A DNA stretch of 5,104 nt from Acidobacteriota bacterium (lineage in GTDB: Bacteria > Acidobacteriota > Terriglobia > Terriglobales > Acidobacteriaceae): NCBI GenBank assembly GCA_003225615.1, contig QIAS01000252.1, positions 1,671-6,774 of the forward strand. The letters run 5' to 3'. Below are positions 1-5,104 of this stretch, one piece after another. Every line of letters begins with the position of its first letter. Position 1 is the first letter of the stretch. Under the pieces are notes generated by a model that saw nothing but the letters and a program-made list of their open reading frames with translations, had not been told where the DNA came from and made no database searches. The position numbers and the translations under genes are program-made.

Positions 1-14
1 AATCGCATTCAAAA

Positions 15-52
15 AATGCTTCGTTGCCAACGCCGTCAACATCTGAAGCATT
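15..52. repeat. 8-bp inverted repeat in the leader before the DinB-like gene
   Basis: AATGCTTC at 15-22 is matched by its reverse complement GAAGCATT at 45-52, leaving a 22-base loop. It could be a weak transcription terminator or leader structure, but there is no T-tract after it. The rest of 1-112 shows no convincing gene or promoter. An open frame from base 1 to a TGA at 58-60 (19 residues) could be the tail of an upstream gene, but it is too short to recognise. Confidence 0.25.
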
Positions 53-112
53 GCGCGTGATAGGCGAGCCGCAGCCCGAAAGATAGACTCCGGGAACTAA
101 CCTTCACGGCTC

Positions 113-118
113 AGGAGG
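113..118 (+). promoter_or_regulatory. Shine-Dalgarno site of the DinB-like gene
   Basis: AGGAGG lies five bases before the ATG at 124. It is the only textbook ribosome-binding site in the window and fixes the start of the DinB-like gene. murG, murC and the MHYT gene have nothing comparable at this distance. Confidence 0.8.
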
Positions 119-123
119 ATGGA

Positions 124-738
124 ATGAATTTTTTGCGCATTGCCGTCTTACTCGTTGTATCTGGCGTCGCTCTCACTGCGAGCGCAAAATCCAAAATGCC
201 GCAACAATCTGCTTGCAAAGCAGCCGTCCACCAGGACGACATCCCCAAGTCTATTGCCGAGAGCATCAGCCAAACGCTCCAGTTCACCGAGGGAAGTTTT
301 CTCGGAGTTGCCGAAGCTATGCCTGAAAACAAATATTCCTTTATCCCCACTGCCGGAAATTTCGAAGGTGTCCGCAGCTTCGGCGAGCAGGTCAAGCACG
401 TTGCCTGTGCCCAGTTCGCTTTTTTTAACGAATTCGACGGCAAGAAGCCGCCTGAAGATTGCGAGAAGGGCGGACACGATCCGGCAAAGACGAAGGCAGA
501 ACTGATCAAGTATCTCAAGGATTCTTTCGACTATTCCAATCGCGTCCTGGCAACGCTTAGCGAAAAAAATGCGCTCGAACGCGTCGAAGGCCGCTACGCT
601 GGACCCAACACGAAGATCGGCATCTCAGTGGTTGCGGTTTGGCATATCACCGATCACTACGGACAGATTGTGGAGTACCTGCGGATGAACGGCATCGTTC
701 CGCCCATGACCCAAAAGTACGGATTGAAAATCCGGTGA
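124..738 (+). CDS. exported DinB-family (DinB-like four-helix) protein
   Basis: The product has 204 residues. Residues 1-21 look like a Sec signal peptide: short N-terminus with Arg5, a hydrophobic stretch from about 6 to 18, and a T-A-S-A cleavage motif ending at Ala21. The mature part has the layout of the DinB/YfiT-like metal-binding helical bundle. His92 (in EQVKHVA), His174 and His178 (in AVWHITDHYGQ) are spaced like the family's three metal-binding histidines. The C-terminal YLRMNGIVPP is a typical DinB family ending. DinB-fold proteins bind a divalent metal; some are thiol transferases or hydrolases, but most are uncharacterised, so the substrate is unknown. A signal peptide implies work in the periplasm, unlike the cytoplasmic thiol transferases. 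The start is fixed by AGGAGG at 113-118. The gene is separated from murG by a repeat-filled spacer and is probably not functionally tied to it. The family call is firm; any specific role is not. Confidence 0.85.
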   Translation: MNFLRIAVLLVVSGVALTASAKSKMPQQSACKAAVHQDDIPKSIAESISQTLQFTEGSFLGVAEAMPENKYSFIPTAGNFEGVRSFGEQVKHVACAQFAFFNEFDGKKPPEDCEKGGHDPAKTKAELIKYLKDSFDYSNRVLATLSEKNALERVEGRYAGPNTKIGISVVAVWHITDHYGQIVEYLRMNGIVPPMTQKYGLKIR

Positions 739-741
739 ATC

Positions 742-809
742 AGGAGCTAGGAGCGAGGAGTTAGTAGCTAGGGCGCCGCCCAGCTACTAGCTACTAACTA
801 CCAGCTACT
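742..809. repeat. intergenic TAGCTAG-type repeat cluster upstream of murG
   Basis: The spacer is built of variations on a short unit (TAGGAGC, TAGTAGC, TAGCTAG). A forward arm covers about 742-770 and a reverse-complement arm about 781-809. The segment 786-809 is a perfect 24-bp inverted copy of 1905-1928 on the far side of murG. The segment 742-754 (AGGAGCTAGGAGC) is inverted at 1982-1994. The same family therefore fills both spacers around murG. This looks like a dispersed intergenic repeat, not a CRISPR array, since there are no unique spacers of constant length. Its function is unknown. Confidence 0.8.
756..795 (+). terminator. strong hairpin between the DinB-like gene and murG, possible terminator
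   Basis: GTAGCT (764-769), a bulged A, and GGGC (771-774) pair across a GCC loop with GCCC (778-781) and AGCTAC (782-787). Pairing continues outward through 759-763 with 788-792, including one G-T wobble. It starts 17 bases after the DinB-like stop and ends 37 bases before murG. There is no T-run after it, so intrinsic termination is only a possibility. It may instead protect RNA ends or just reflect the inverted repeat arms. Confidence 0.45.
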
Positions 810-820
810 TCCCACTGATT

Positions 821-826
821 TATATT
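821..826 (+). promoter_or_regulatory. possible -10 element for leaderless murG transcription
   Basis: TATATT matches the sigma-70 -10 consensus at five of six positions. It ends six bases before the murG ATG, so a start at the usual distance would fall on or next to the initiation codon and give a leaderless message. This would fit the lack of a Shine-Dalgarno sequence before murG. No convincing -35 box is seen at the right spacing, where the repeat arm lies. The call is tentative. Confidence 0.3.
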
Positions 827-832
827 CACTGC

Positions 833-1906
833 ATGCGAGCCATACTCGCCGGCGGCGGCACTGGGGGACACGTCATCCCCGCGCTCGCCATCGCGCAAGA
901 ATTGCAAAAAACCTACGCCGCCGAAGTCCTCTTCGTAGGCACCCCCCGAGGCATCGAGAACCGTCTTGTCCCGGCGGCCGGCTACCAACTGCGCCTCATC
1001 CAGGTCGGAGCCTTGAAAAACGTAAGCCTGGCCACCCGCGCAAAAACTGCACTCGACCTCCCGCGCGCTATCTGGACGTCCTGGCGCCTGCTCGCCGAAT
1101 ACCGTCCCGGCGTGGTCATTGGCGTCGGCGGATACGCTTCTGGCCCCATGATGTTGGCCGCCGCGCTGAGCGGCGTCCCCACGCTGGTTTTCGAACCCAA
1201 CGTAGTTCCCGGCTTTGCCAACCGCCTGGTCGCCCCGATGGTCTCAGCCGCCGCGGTCCATTTTCAGGAAACCTGCCGCTTTTTCCGCCGCTGCCACCTG
1301 ACCGGAGTCCCGGTACGCCACGCGTTTTTCGAAGCTCGCGCTGACCAGGCGCCGCATGCCCGGCCAACTCTGCTGGTCTTTGGAGGTAGCCAGGGAGCCC
1401 ACGCCATCAACCAGGCCATGATCGATTCGCTCACCCGTTTTCGCGAAAAAATTCCCCACCTCCACATCATTCACCAGACCGGCGAGCGCGACTATAATGA
1501 CGCGCAAGCAGCCTACGCACGCGCCCAGTCATCGGCCGAGGTCTACCGCTTCATCGACGACATGCCGGCCATGTTCGCCCGTGCCGATTTGCTGGTCTGC
1601 CGCTCGGGAGCAAGCACGGTAGCGGAAATTACGGCCGCCGCCAAACCGGCCGTCTTCGTCCCCTTCCCCCGCGCCGCCGACGATCATCAGAAAGTAAACG
1701 CGAAAGCGTTAGAGCGCGCCGGAGCCGCTGTAGTGCTTGAAGAAGCGAACCTGACCAGCGAGCGCCTGGTCGAAACCGCAAGCGCGCTTATGCAAGATCG
1801 CGCTCGATTAGACAAAATGGGAGTCGCCGCCCGCAAACTCTCGCATCCGAATGCTGCCCAGGAGATTGCGCAAATGGCGGCGCAGTTGGCAGGAGCGAGT
1901 AGCTAG
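833..1906 (+). CDS. murG: UDP-GlcNAc:lipid I GlcNAc transferase MurG
   Basis: MurG moves GlcNAc from UDP-GlcNAc onto lipid I (undecaprenyl-PP-MurNAc-pentapeptide) to make lipid II on the cytoplasmic face of the membrane. It is the last intracellular step of peptidoglycan precursor synthesis. The product has 357 residues, a normal family length. The N-terminal GT-B domain shows the glycine-rich loop GGGTGGH at 7-13, EPN at 121-123 (where many homologues have EQN), and GVGGYASGP at 97-105. The C-terminal UDP-GlcNAc-binding domain shows GGSQGA at 184-189, RSGASTVAE at 257-265 and the [14 protein letters not shown] segment at 277-290. All expected motifs are present, so the protein should be active. 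The ATG at 833 gives the standard start just before the glycine loop. No Shine-Dalgarno is visible. The last four codons and the TAG stop lie inside an intergenic repeat, so the extreme C-terminus (GASS) is repeat-derived. murC follows after 110 bases. Confidence 0.97.
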   Translation: MRAILAGGGTGGHVIPALAIAQELQKTYAAEVLFVGTPRGIENRLVPAAGYQLRLIQVGALKNVSLATRAKTALDLPRAIWTSWRLLAEYRPGVVIGVGGYASGPMMLAAALSGVPTLVFEPNVVPGFANRLVAPMVSAAAVHFQETCRFFRRCHLTGVPVRHAFFEARADQAPHARPTLLVFGGSQGAHAINQAMIDSLTRFREKIPHLHIIHQTGERDYNDAQAAYARAQSSAEVYRFIDDMPAMFARADLLVCRSGASTVAEITAAAKPAVFVPFPRAADDHQKVNAKALERAGAAVVLEEANLTSERLVETASALMQDRARLDKMGVAARKLSHPNAAQEIAQMAAQLAGASS

Positions 1907-2010
1907 TAGCTGGTAGTTAGTAGCTAGTTCCGGGTCAAGGATCTAGAATTGACGACACCGTTAGTAAATAACTAATTGCTAGCTCCTAGCTCCTAGCTAC
2001 CAGCTACTAC
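1891..2010. repeat. inverted repeat pair spanning the murG-murC junction
   Basis: A forward repeat arm (about 1891-1928) and a reverse arm (about 1981-2010) belong to the same TAGCTAG family as 742-809. Bases 1904-1927 pair antiparallel with 1986-2009 over 24 positions, with one mismatch (1921/1992) and one G-T wobble (1917/1996), leaving a 58-base loop. The arm begins with the murG TAG stop and the pairing ends seven bases before the murC ATG. As RNA this would be a long stem that could act as a terminator, an RNase-resistant 3' end for murG, or a block to murC initiation. As DNA it may be a degenerate miniature element. Which applies cannot be told from sequence. Confidence 0.8.
1949..1976 (+). 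promoter_or_regulatory. possible sigma-70 promoter for murC
   Basis: TTGACG at 1949-1954 matches the -35 consensus at five of six bases. ACTAAT at 1971-1976, after a 16-base gap, is a weaker -10 with four of six. Both lie in the unrepeated loop between the two repeat arms. A transcript from here would start near 1983 and carry the reverse arm as its 5' leader. This would let murC be expressed independently of murG, but chance matches of this quality are common. Confidence 0.3.
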
Positions 2011-2016
2011 TTCACC

Positions 2017-3424
2017 ATGTTTGCCAAAATCCAACGCATTCATTTCGTCGGCATCGGGGGCATCGGCATGAGCGGCATTGCCGAGGTCTTAATCAATCTC
2101 GGCTGCAAGGTTTCCGGTTCTGACTTGAAACCTTCCCCCGTCACCCAGCGTCTCGCCACACTCGGAGCCACTATCACCGAAGGTCACCGCGCTGAAAACG
2201 TGGTTGGCGCGGAAGTAGTCGTCACCAGTTCGGCCATTGGCCCCGACAATCCAGAGGTCGCCGAAGCCCACAACCTGCACATCCCCGTAATCCCACGCGC
2301 CGAGATGCTCGCCGAACTCATGCGCCTGAAGTACGGTGTTGCCATCGCAGGAATGCATGGCAAAACCACCACCACCTCCATGGTTGCTGCCGTCCTGGCC
2401 GCCGGCGGTCTCGATCCCACAGTAGTGGTCGGCGGACGCGTGGACGCCATGGGTTCCAACGCGCGCACGGGCAGCTCCCAATACCTGGTTGCCGAAGCCG
2501 ACGAAAGCGATCGCTCGTTTCTTAAGCTTTCGCCCATTATTGCGGTAGTAACCAACATCGACCGCGAGCACATGGACTGCTATCGCAACATGCGCGACGT
2601 GAAGCACACTTTTCACGACTTCATGGATCGCGTGCCCTTTTACGGCACGGTAGTCGGCTGCAACGATGATGCGCTGCTCCGTCCACTCTTGCGCCAGGTG
2701 CAGCGCAGAGTTGTGACCTACGGCACCCGACGCGGTTCTGACTTCCACATCAAGATGGGCCAGCCAGAATTGAATTCCATCGAGCACCGCCTGATGAGCC
2801 GCTTCCAAGTGACCTATCGCGAAAAAGATCTGGGCGAATTCACGCTGCACGTTCCCGGCGCCCACAACGTGCTCAATGCCACCGCCGCCATAGCCGTTGG
2901 TACGCGTCTCGACATCGAACTTGGACACATTCGCAGCGCGCTCGACAGCTTCCGGGGAGTCGATCGTCGCTTCCAATTCCGCGGAAGCGCAGCCGGCGTA
3001 AGCGTGATCGACGATTACGGCCACCACCCCACCGAGATCCGCGCCACGCTCGCCGCCGCCCGCCAGTGCGGCTACCGCCGCATTCATGTAATTTTCCAGC
3101 CCCACCGCTACACCCGCACCCAGGCATTAATGGAAGAATTCACCCAGGCCTTCACCGATGCCGACACGCTGATCGTGCTGGACATCTACGCTGCCAGCGA
3201 ACAACCCATTCCCGGCATTACCGGAGAAGCTTTGGCCCAGCGTATTAAAGAAGAAGGCAGCAAGGACGGCCGCTACGTCGCTTCCTTCCGAAGCTGCGGA
3301 CGTCGTTTCCTCGCAAGCCGAAGAAGGAGACATGATCCTCACGCTGGGCGCGGGAAACGTCTCTCACCTGGGCCCCACGATCCTCGAAAAGCTGCAAGCC
3401 CGCCAAATGGCCGCCCGCGGGTGA
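2017..3424 (+). CDS. murC: UDP-N-acetylmuramate--L-alanine ligase MurC, reading frame broken near the C-terminus
   Basis: MurC joins L-alanine to UDP-MurNAc with ATP, the first amino-acid step of the peptidoglycan stem peptide, in the cytoplasm. Visible motifs: N-terminal Rossmann loop [10 protein letters not shown] at 11-20; ATP-binding loop [10 protein letters not shown] at 111-120; EADESD at 160-165; NIDREHMD at 180-187; HNVLNATAA at 283-291; DDYGHHPTE at 332-340; FQPHRYTRT at 360-368. The family match is clean up to Phe424 (3286-3288). After that the literal frame runs to a TAG at 3460-3462 (481 residues) with an arginine-rich tail unlike any MurC. From 3290, in the next frame, the proper ending appears: EAADVV, then [17 protein letters not shown], ending at TGA 3422-3424, for about 468 residues in all. 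So one extra base or two lost bases lie around 3286-3290. An essential gene is unlikely to be truly dead here, so a sequencing or assembly error is the simplest explanation; a real recent mutation cannot be excluded. No Shine-Dalgarno precedes the ATG. Confidence 0.93.
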
Positions 3425-3433
3425 TGGGTGCCC

Positions 3434-3453
3434 TGACGTTCCGACGGAAGTCA
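3434..3453 (+). terminator. hairpin just after the restored murC stop
   Basis: TGAC (3434-3437), a bulged G, and TTCC (3439-3442) pair across a GAC loop with GGAA (3446-3449) and GTCA (3450-3453). It is followed by ATCATTT, a poor T-tract. It begins ten bases after the TGA at 3422-3424, where a terminator would be expected, which mildly supports that stop as the true end of murC. It is a weak intrinsic terminator at best. Confidence 0.4.
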
Positions 3454-3602
3454 ATCATTTAGGGTTCTAATCGGGTAGAGAGGTCTCGCCCCATAAGCGC
3501 TAACTTAAGGAGAATTCTTCCGGTTGGCAGACTATCTGGGAGCTACCAGAAGAGCATTAAACCCTCCGTTGGATTCAAGTCCGAACTCGGGCCTGTTAAT
3601 CT

Positions 3603-3614
3603 TCACCGCGGTGA
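3603..3614. repeat. 12-bp perfect palindrome TCACCGCGGTGA
   Basis: The sequence equals its own reverse complement over 12 bases. Such sites are often operators for dimeric regulators, and it lies 121 bases before the MHYT gene start. With no spacer in the centre it would make a poor RNA hairpin, so DNA binding is the likelier role if there is one. No regulator is identified. Confidence 0.35.
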
Positions 3615-3620
3615 GCTAAA

Positions 3621-3642
3621 TTTGCTGCCGTAAGGCGGTAAG
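3621..3642 (+). promoter_or_regulatory. GNRA-capped RNA hairpin covering a possible ribosome-binding site
   Basis: TTTGCTGCC (3621-3629) pairs with GGCGGTAAG (3634-3642) over nine positions, with wobbles at three, closing a GTAA tetraloop (3630-3633) of the stable GNRA class. The right side contains AAGGCGG (3632-3638), a Shine-Dalgarno-like stretch five bases before an ATG at 3644. The stem could therefore control translation of the small ORF that follows. This rests on base pairing alone. Confidence 0.35.
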
Positions 3643-3643
3643 T

Positions 3644-3739
3644 ATGGGCTACGTCTGTGCCAATCACGATACCCACGGAGCAATTGGCAGCGTCCCAAGA
3701 CCGGTTGATCTGATTGAGCGAGTCACGCGGCTGCAATGA
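3644..3739 (+). CDS. possible 31-residue leader ORF overlapping the MHYT gene start
   Basis: ATG at 3644, preceded by AAGGCGG at five-base spacing, opens a 31-codon frame. Its TGA (3737-3739) overlaps the ATG of the MHYT gene (3736-3738) in the ATGA arrangement typical of translational coupling. The peptide starts [12 protein letters not shown] and ends [11 protein letters not shown]. It has no recognised domain, signal peptide or membrane segment. It would explain how the MHYT gene is translated without its own clear Shine-Dalgarno. An open frame this short can arise by chance, so it is only a candidate. Confidence 0.25.
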   Translation: MGYVCANHDTHGAIGSVPRPVDLIERVTRLQ

Positions 3740-5104
3740 ACTTGATTGGCTCGTATAACTACGCGCTCGTGGCGCTTTCGGTGTTGATCGCCATGTTTGC
3801 GTCGTACGCTGCTCTGGATCTTGCAGGTCGCGTAACTGCGGCGGGCGGTTGGACTCGCGCGGTTTGGCTGCTGGGCGGCGCCGGTGCGATGGGGACTGGC
3901 ATTTGGTCCATGCACTACATTGGGATGCTGGCGTTCATCCTGCCGATTCCCGTGGCCTACCACTGGCCAACCGTTCTGCTGTCACTGTTTGCGGCCATTC
4001 TCGCGTCGGTGATTGCGCTGTATATGGTGAGCCGACAGAAAATGGGTGTATCCCGAGCGGTCGCCGGAAGTGTCCTGATGGGCGCGGGTATTGCGAGTAT
4101 GCATTACATCGGCATGGCCGCCATGCGTTTACCGGCCATATGCCAGTTTAATTCCTTTCTCGTCATCCTGTCCGTCGTGTTCGCGGTTCTGATTTCTCTC
4201 GCCGCCCTGTGGATTGCCTTTCACTTCCGAGACGAGAAGACGGGGATCGGCTGGGAAAAGTTAGCCGGAGCCGCCGTGATGGGTGCTGGGATCTCGGTTA
4301 TGCATTACACCGGGATGGCCGCCGCCAGTTTCATGCCCTCAGGCATGCCGGCGGACCTGTCTCACGCCGTAAGCATCTCCACCCTTGGCACCGCCGGAAT
4401 TGCCGCCGTCACCTTTATTGTCCTCGGGCTGGCTCTGCTGACATCCTGGATGGATAGGCGATTCGCTGCCCAGACCTTGGAACTGCAGGAAGAGAAGCTG
4501 CAGCGAAGCGAGGCGTACTTGGAGGAGGCGCAGAGGCTCACCCACACCGGGAGTTGGGCCTCGCGGCTGGCGGGAGACGTGGCCTTACATCTCTCCGAGG
4601 AATGGTACCGCATATATGGCTTCGACCCGGGAGAGGGCATGTCGGTTTGGAAAGAACGGCTGCAGCGCATTCATCCGGAGGATCGAGTCAAATGGCAAGA
4701 GGCAACCGATCGAGCAATTAGCGAAAAGTCCGATTACGAAGTGGAAGTGCGACTCCTTCTTCCGGGCGGCATGGTCAAATACATCCACACCGTCGGCCAT
4801 CCTGTTTTGAATTCATCCGGGGAGTTAGTGCAATTCGTGGGCAGTTCGATGGATGTCACCGAGCGCAAGCAAGCCGAGCAGAAATTCCGTGGGCTTCTGG
4901 AATCCGCTCCAGATGCGATGATCGTGATGAATCGGCAGGGCAAGATCGTATTGGTCAATGCACAAGTGGAGCGGCTGTTTGGGTATCAGCGGGAAGAACT
5001 CTTGGGCCAGGAGATCGAAATTTTGGTGCCGGAACGATTGCGGGGCCGACACCCCCAACACCGCACTGGGTTCTTCGCCCAGCCTCGGGTGCGGCCGATG
5101 GGTG
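3736..5104 (+). CDS. MHYT-PAS-PAS membrane sensor protein, 3' end outside the window
   Basis: 456 codons are visible and the frame is still open at the right edge. Residues 1 to about 240 form an MHYT integral membrane sensor with about seven hydrophobic helices. The signature appears three times: MHYIGM at 59-64, MHYIGM at 122-127 and MHYTGM at 189-194. The Met and His residues of this motif are proposed to bind copper and to sense a diatomic gas such as O2, CO or NO; the ligand is not proven for this protein. A likely coiled linker (about 243-264) leads to a first PAS domain (about 265-378: [29 protein letters not shown] at 312-317, ending [10 protein letters not shown]). A second PAS starts at Phe384 ([31 protein letters not shown]). 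The output domain (histidine kinase, GGDEF/EAL or other) lies beyond the window. The ATG at 3736 is the first start after an in-frame stop at 3715-3717. Its Shine-Dalgarno is not evident. Confidence 0.92.
   Translation, partial: MNLIGSYNYALVALSVLIAMFASYAALDLAGRVTAAGGWTRAVWLLGGAGAMGTGIWSMHYIGMLAFILPIPVAYHWPTVLLSLFAAILASVIALYMVSRQKMGVSRAVAGSVLMGAGIASMHYIGMAAMRLPAICQFNSFLVILSVVFAVLISLAALWIAFHFRDEKTGIGWEKLAGAAVMGAGISVMHYTGMAAASFMPSGMPADLSHAVSISTLGTAGIAAVTFIVLGLALLTSWMDRRFAAQTLELQEEKLQRSEAYLEEAQRLTHTGSWASRLAGDVALHLSEEWYRIYGFDPGEGMSVWKERLQRIHPEDRVKWQEATDRAISEKSDYEVEVRLLLPGGMVKYIHTVGHPVLNSSGELVQFVGSSMDVTERKQAEQKFRGLLESAPDAMIVMNRQGKIVLVNAQVERLFGYQREELLGQEIEILVPERLRGRHPQHRTGFFAQPRVRPMG

Larger units (their letters stand above)
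3463..3735 (+). other. long non-coding leader region before the MHYT sensor gene
   Basis: No recognisable gene occupies these 273 bases. It holds short palindromes AGCGCT (3496-3501), CTTAAG (3504-3509) and AGAATTCT (3511-3518); a small stem TCTGG/CCAGA (3535-3539 with 3546-3550); a stem GGA/TCC with flanking pairs around 3569-3581; a 12-bp perfect palindrome at 3603-3614; a tetraloop hairpin at 3621-3642; and an inverted repeat TGCCAAT/ATTGGCA (3658-3664 with 3683-3689). The density of potential structure suggests an mRNA leader or a small RNA. It does not match the consensus of the c-di-GMP-I or cobalamin riboswitches as I know them. No clear promoter is visible. Confidence 0.4.

Noticed and set aside
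1..60. C-terminal tail of an upstream gene ending at TGA 58-60
   Set aside because: Only 19 codons are visible, with no recognisable motif and an unremarkable composition; coding status cannot be supported.
742..2010. CRISPR array
   Set aside because: The repeats are short, variable and in both orientations, with no regular unique spacers and no cas genes.
2089..3105. Long open frame of 338 codons on the minus strand
   Set aside because: It lies wholly inside murC on the opposite strand, has low-complexity alanine/glycine/valine-rich content with no recognisable domain, and is explained by GC-rich codon bias in murC.
3289..3462. Arginine-rich tail of the literal murC ORF as a genuine extension
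   Set aside because: The conserved MurC ending is intact in the neighbouring frame over the same bases, so this tail is out-of-frame translation.
3565..3590. tRNA-like T-loop (GGATTCAAGTCC)
   Set aside because: The five-pair T-stem does not form with a seven-base loop, and no acceptor, D or anticodon arms could be found around it.
3524..3619. 31-codon ORF with a TTG start after TAAGGAG (3506-3512)
   Set aside because: It has a rare start codon, 11-base spacing and no recognisable product, and it overlaps several potential RNA stems. Chance is the better explanation.
3463..3735. c-di-GMP riboswitch upstream of a signalling gene
   Set aside because: The GEMM-I consensus elements (conserved GCAAA-type core and tetraloop-receptor layout) are not visible; the GUAA tetraloop alone is not enough.

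Overview
The window reads as chromosomal DNA of a GC-rich bacterium, most likely an acidobacterium. This rests on overall impression: the style of the MurG and MurC proteins, a secreted DinB-fold protein, a MHYT-PAS sensor, and intergenic spacers made of TAGCTAG/TAGTAGC-type repeats, which I associate with acidobacterial genomes. It has not been tested by any search. All genes are on the + strand.

Layout: 1-112 has no supported gene. A signal-peptide-bearing DinB-family protein is at 124-738. A repeat-filled spacer (739-832) leads to murG (833-1906). A second spacer of the same repeat family (1891-2010) leads to murC (2017 to about 3424). The murC reading frame is broken near 3286-3290, and the conserved C-terminus continues in another frame. 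A leader-like region of roughly 300 bases (3425-3735) contains several potential RNA hairpins and a possible 31-codon ORF. Last is a large membrane sensor, MHYT followed by two PAS domains, starting at 3736 and cut off by the right edge.

Function: murG and murC are neighbours in the division and cell wall (dcw) cluster. MurC adds L-Ala to UDP-MurNAc in the cytoplasm. MurG makes lipid II from lipid I at the inner face of the membrane. The usual dcw neighbours (ftsW or murD before murG; murB or ftsQ/A/Z after murC) are not seen here. Instead the pair is flanked by a DinB-like exported protein and a sensor protein, so the cluster looks split or rearranged.

The most interesting non-coding signal is that murG is bracketed by perfect 24-bp inverted repeats (786-809 and 1905-1928). 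The right-hand copy can also fold with 1986-2009 into a long hairpin that takes in the murG stop codon and ends just before the murC start. The second point of interest is the structured region before the MHYT gene, with a GUAA-capped hairpin covering a possible ribosome-binding site and a small ORF whose stop overlaps the MHYT start (ATGA). I do not see a clearly new defence, mobile or biosynthetic system.
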